Origin: HGM04593 sp964470845
GTDB lineage: Bacteria > Bacteroidota > Bacteroidia > Bacteroidales > Bacteroidaceae
NCBI GenBank assembly: GCA_964470845.1
Contig: CAYYEL010000097.1
Coordinates: 1-7,086, forward strand
DNA: 7,086 nucleotides
Direction of reading: 5' to 3'
Position numbers and translations under genes: made by a program. The notes beneath the pieces are model-generated. The model worked only from the letters and a program-made list of their open reading frames with translations. It was not told the DNA's origin and did no database searches. This document shows, one piece after another, positions 6,507 through 7,086 of this stretch; within the stretch, counting starts at the first letter, position 1; every line of letters begins with the position of its first letter.

Positions 6507-6599
6507 TTACTTCTTGCTCTTATGTCTGTTCTTTCTCAGTCTTTTTTTACGCTTGTGCGTTGACATTTTATGTCTTTTCTTTTTCTTACCGCTGGGCAT
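6507..6599 (-). CDS. 30-residue AURKAIP1/COX24-domain (mS38/bS22-like) ribosomal protein
   Basis: A tiny, extremely basic protein encoded by 30 codons from the ATG at 6599 to TAA at 6507-6509. It starts MPSGKKKKRHKMSTHKRKKR and ends LRKNRHKSKK, so 20 of 30 residues are Lys, Arg or His and none is acidic. The pattern KKRHKMSTHKRKKRLRK matches what I know of the AURKAIP1/COX24 C-terminal domain, found in mitochondrial small-subunit protein mS38 and the mycobacterial ribosomal protein bS22. By that relation it would sit in the 30S subunit, buried in rRNA. The gene follows hup by 32 bp on the same strand and precedes rng, so co-transcription with hup is likely. It is short enough to be missed by routine gene calling. 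I recognise the family from the sequence pattern only; binding to this host's ribosome is inference. Confidence 0.82.
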   Translation of the reverse strand: MPSGKKKKRHKMSTHKRKKRLRKNRHKSKK

Positions 6600-6631
6600 A
6601 GTTGATAATGTTTATTAAGTTAATGAATAAA

Positions 6632-6907
6632 TTATTTCTTTACCTCATTTACGAATGTCTTTGCAGGCTTGAATGCGGGGATAGAGTGCGCCGGGATGAT
6701 AAGTGTTGTCTCCTTGTGTATATCTCGTGCAGTCTTCTCTGCTCTCTCTTTGATGATGAAGCTACCAAAGCCGCGCAAATAAACGGGTTCGTGGTTTGAT
6801 AATGACTCTTTTACTACTTCCATAAATGCTTCAACGGTTGAAAGGACTGCTGCCTTTTCAATACCTGTCTTTTTTGCAATTTCGTTAACAACCTCTGCTT
6901 TTGTCAT
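6632..6907 (-). CDS. hup: HU-family DNA-binding protein
   Basis: A 91-residue nucleoid protein of the HU/IHF family. It works as a dimer that bends DNA non-specifically with two beta arms. The start MTKAEVVNEIAKKTGI is the usual helical N-terminus. RGFGSF (45-50) marks the turn into the arms, and IPAFKPAK (76-83) is the C-terminal family signature. At the arm tip the canonical R-N-P is replaced by R61-D62-I63, with no gap in the alignment to E. coli HU, so the intercalating proline (P63 there) is absent. As I recall, Bacteroidetes HU proteins often have this change. It is first in a probable transcription unit with the small ribosomal-type gene and perhaps rng. An A-rich leader without Shine-Dalgarno sequence precedes the ATG. 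Confidence 0.95.
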   Translation of the reverse strand: MTKAEVVNEIAKKTGIEKAAVLSTVEAFMEVVKESLSNHEPVYLRGFGSFIIKERAEKTARDIHKETTLIIPAHSIPAFKPAKTFVNEVKK

Positions 6908-6957
6908 TTTTCTTATATTTTATTATATGTGAATTGTTTTTTTGTTTTTTCGGTCGG

Positions 6958-6989
6958 CAAATATATAGCTTTTTTTACTTATCCCGAAA
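6958..6989 (-). promoter_or_regulatory. Predicted promoter of hup
   Basis: On the minus strand TATATTTG (6965-6958) matches TAnnTTTG exactly. TTTC (6989-6986) lies 20 bp upstream and fits the -33 TTTG in three of four bases. Transcription would start near 6950, leaving a leader of about 45 nt before the ATG at 6907. Confidence 0.6.
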
Positions 6990-7032
6990 TTTAATTGCTT
7001 TTTTTTGTGAAAAAATCGCAGAATTTGCAATT

Positions 7033-7086
7033 ATGCAGAGTCAACCAGCAAGTGCAACATTACGAAATAAATTTGTAAAAGCACTC
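7033..7086 (+). CDS. Possible start of a divergent gene, perhaps mutY (partial)
   Basis: An ATG at 7033 opens a frame that stays open for 18 codons to the window edge and begins MQSQPASATLRNKFVKAL. The piece NKFVKAL resembles the residues just before the WY...RDLPWR motif of MutY, the adenine glycosylase that repairs A:oxoG mispairs. In Bacteroidetes mutY is often found beside an HU gene. The fragment is too short to prove either that it is coding or its identity. AGAATTTG (7020-7027) is a near match to a -7 element but stands very close to the ATG. Confidence 0.4.
   Translation, partial: MQSQPASATLRNKFVKAL

Noticed and set aside
6127..6618. A 163-codon open frame on the plus strand, rich in Phe, Leu and Cys, antisense to the rng start, the spacer and the small basic gene
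   Set aside because: Its hydrophobic look comes from reading Lys/Arg-rich codons backwards. It overlaps two well-supported genes and shows no family motif.
7068..7075. TAAATTTG, an exact match to the -7 consensus on the plus strand
   Set aside because: No TTTG-like element lies 19-21 bp upstream, and it falls inside the possible divergent coding start. Such matches are frequent in AT-rich DNA.

Overview
The window looks like chromosomal DNA of a gut-type Bacteroidales (Bacteroides or a close relative). Supporting signs are the gene families present, promoters of the Bacteroidetes TTTG / TAnnTTTG type, start sites without clear Shine-Dalgarno sequences, and a TPP-riboswitch-controlled TonB-dependent receptor followed by pnuT, an arrangement known from this phylum. 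I see no phage, integrase, CRISPR, tRNA or rRNA.

Left block (1-3051, minus strand): a thiamine-uptake operon. It starts with a promoter (3020-3051), then a TPP riboswitch (2842-3004) whose P3 arm carries a branched insertion of about 104 nt, then a leader of about 116 nt with competing hairpins. An outer-membrane TonB-dependent receptor (494-2725) and, 10 bp later, an inner-membrane PnuT-type thiamine transporter follow. The pnuT gene runs off the left edge after 161 codons. The operon would bring thiamine through both membranes and shut down when TPP is plentiful.

Middle block (3096-4371, plus strand): a divergent recX-comF pair overlapping by 17 bp. Its promoter region contains two copies of a 14-mer. 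An element with 18-bp imperfect inverted repeats (4367-4472) begins in the last codon of comF and looks like a MITE or REP-type repeat. The convergent space to 4644 ends in a terminator hairpin for the next block.

Right block (4590-6989, minus strand): promoter, an HU-family protein (6632-6907), a 30-residue extremely basic protein resembling the AURKAIP1/COX24 (mS38/bS22) small-subunit ribosomal proteins (6507-6599), a structured spacer of 284 bp, and ribonuclease G/E (4645-6222, GTG start). The spacer has a perfect 20-bp inverted repeat that overlaps a second 14-bp hairpin. At the right edge a divergent reading frame (7033-7086) may be the start of mutY.

Most genes are ordinary for the lineage. 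The points most worth a second look are the microprotein, the long hairpins between it and the RNase gene, the enlarged riboswitch arm with a possible attenuator, and the inverted-repeat element fused to the end of comF.
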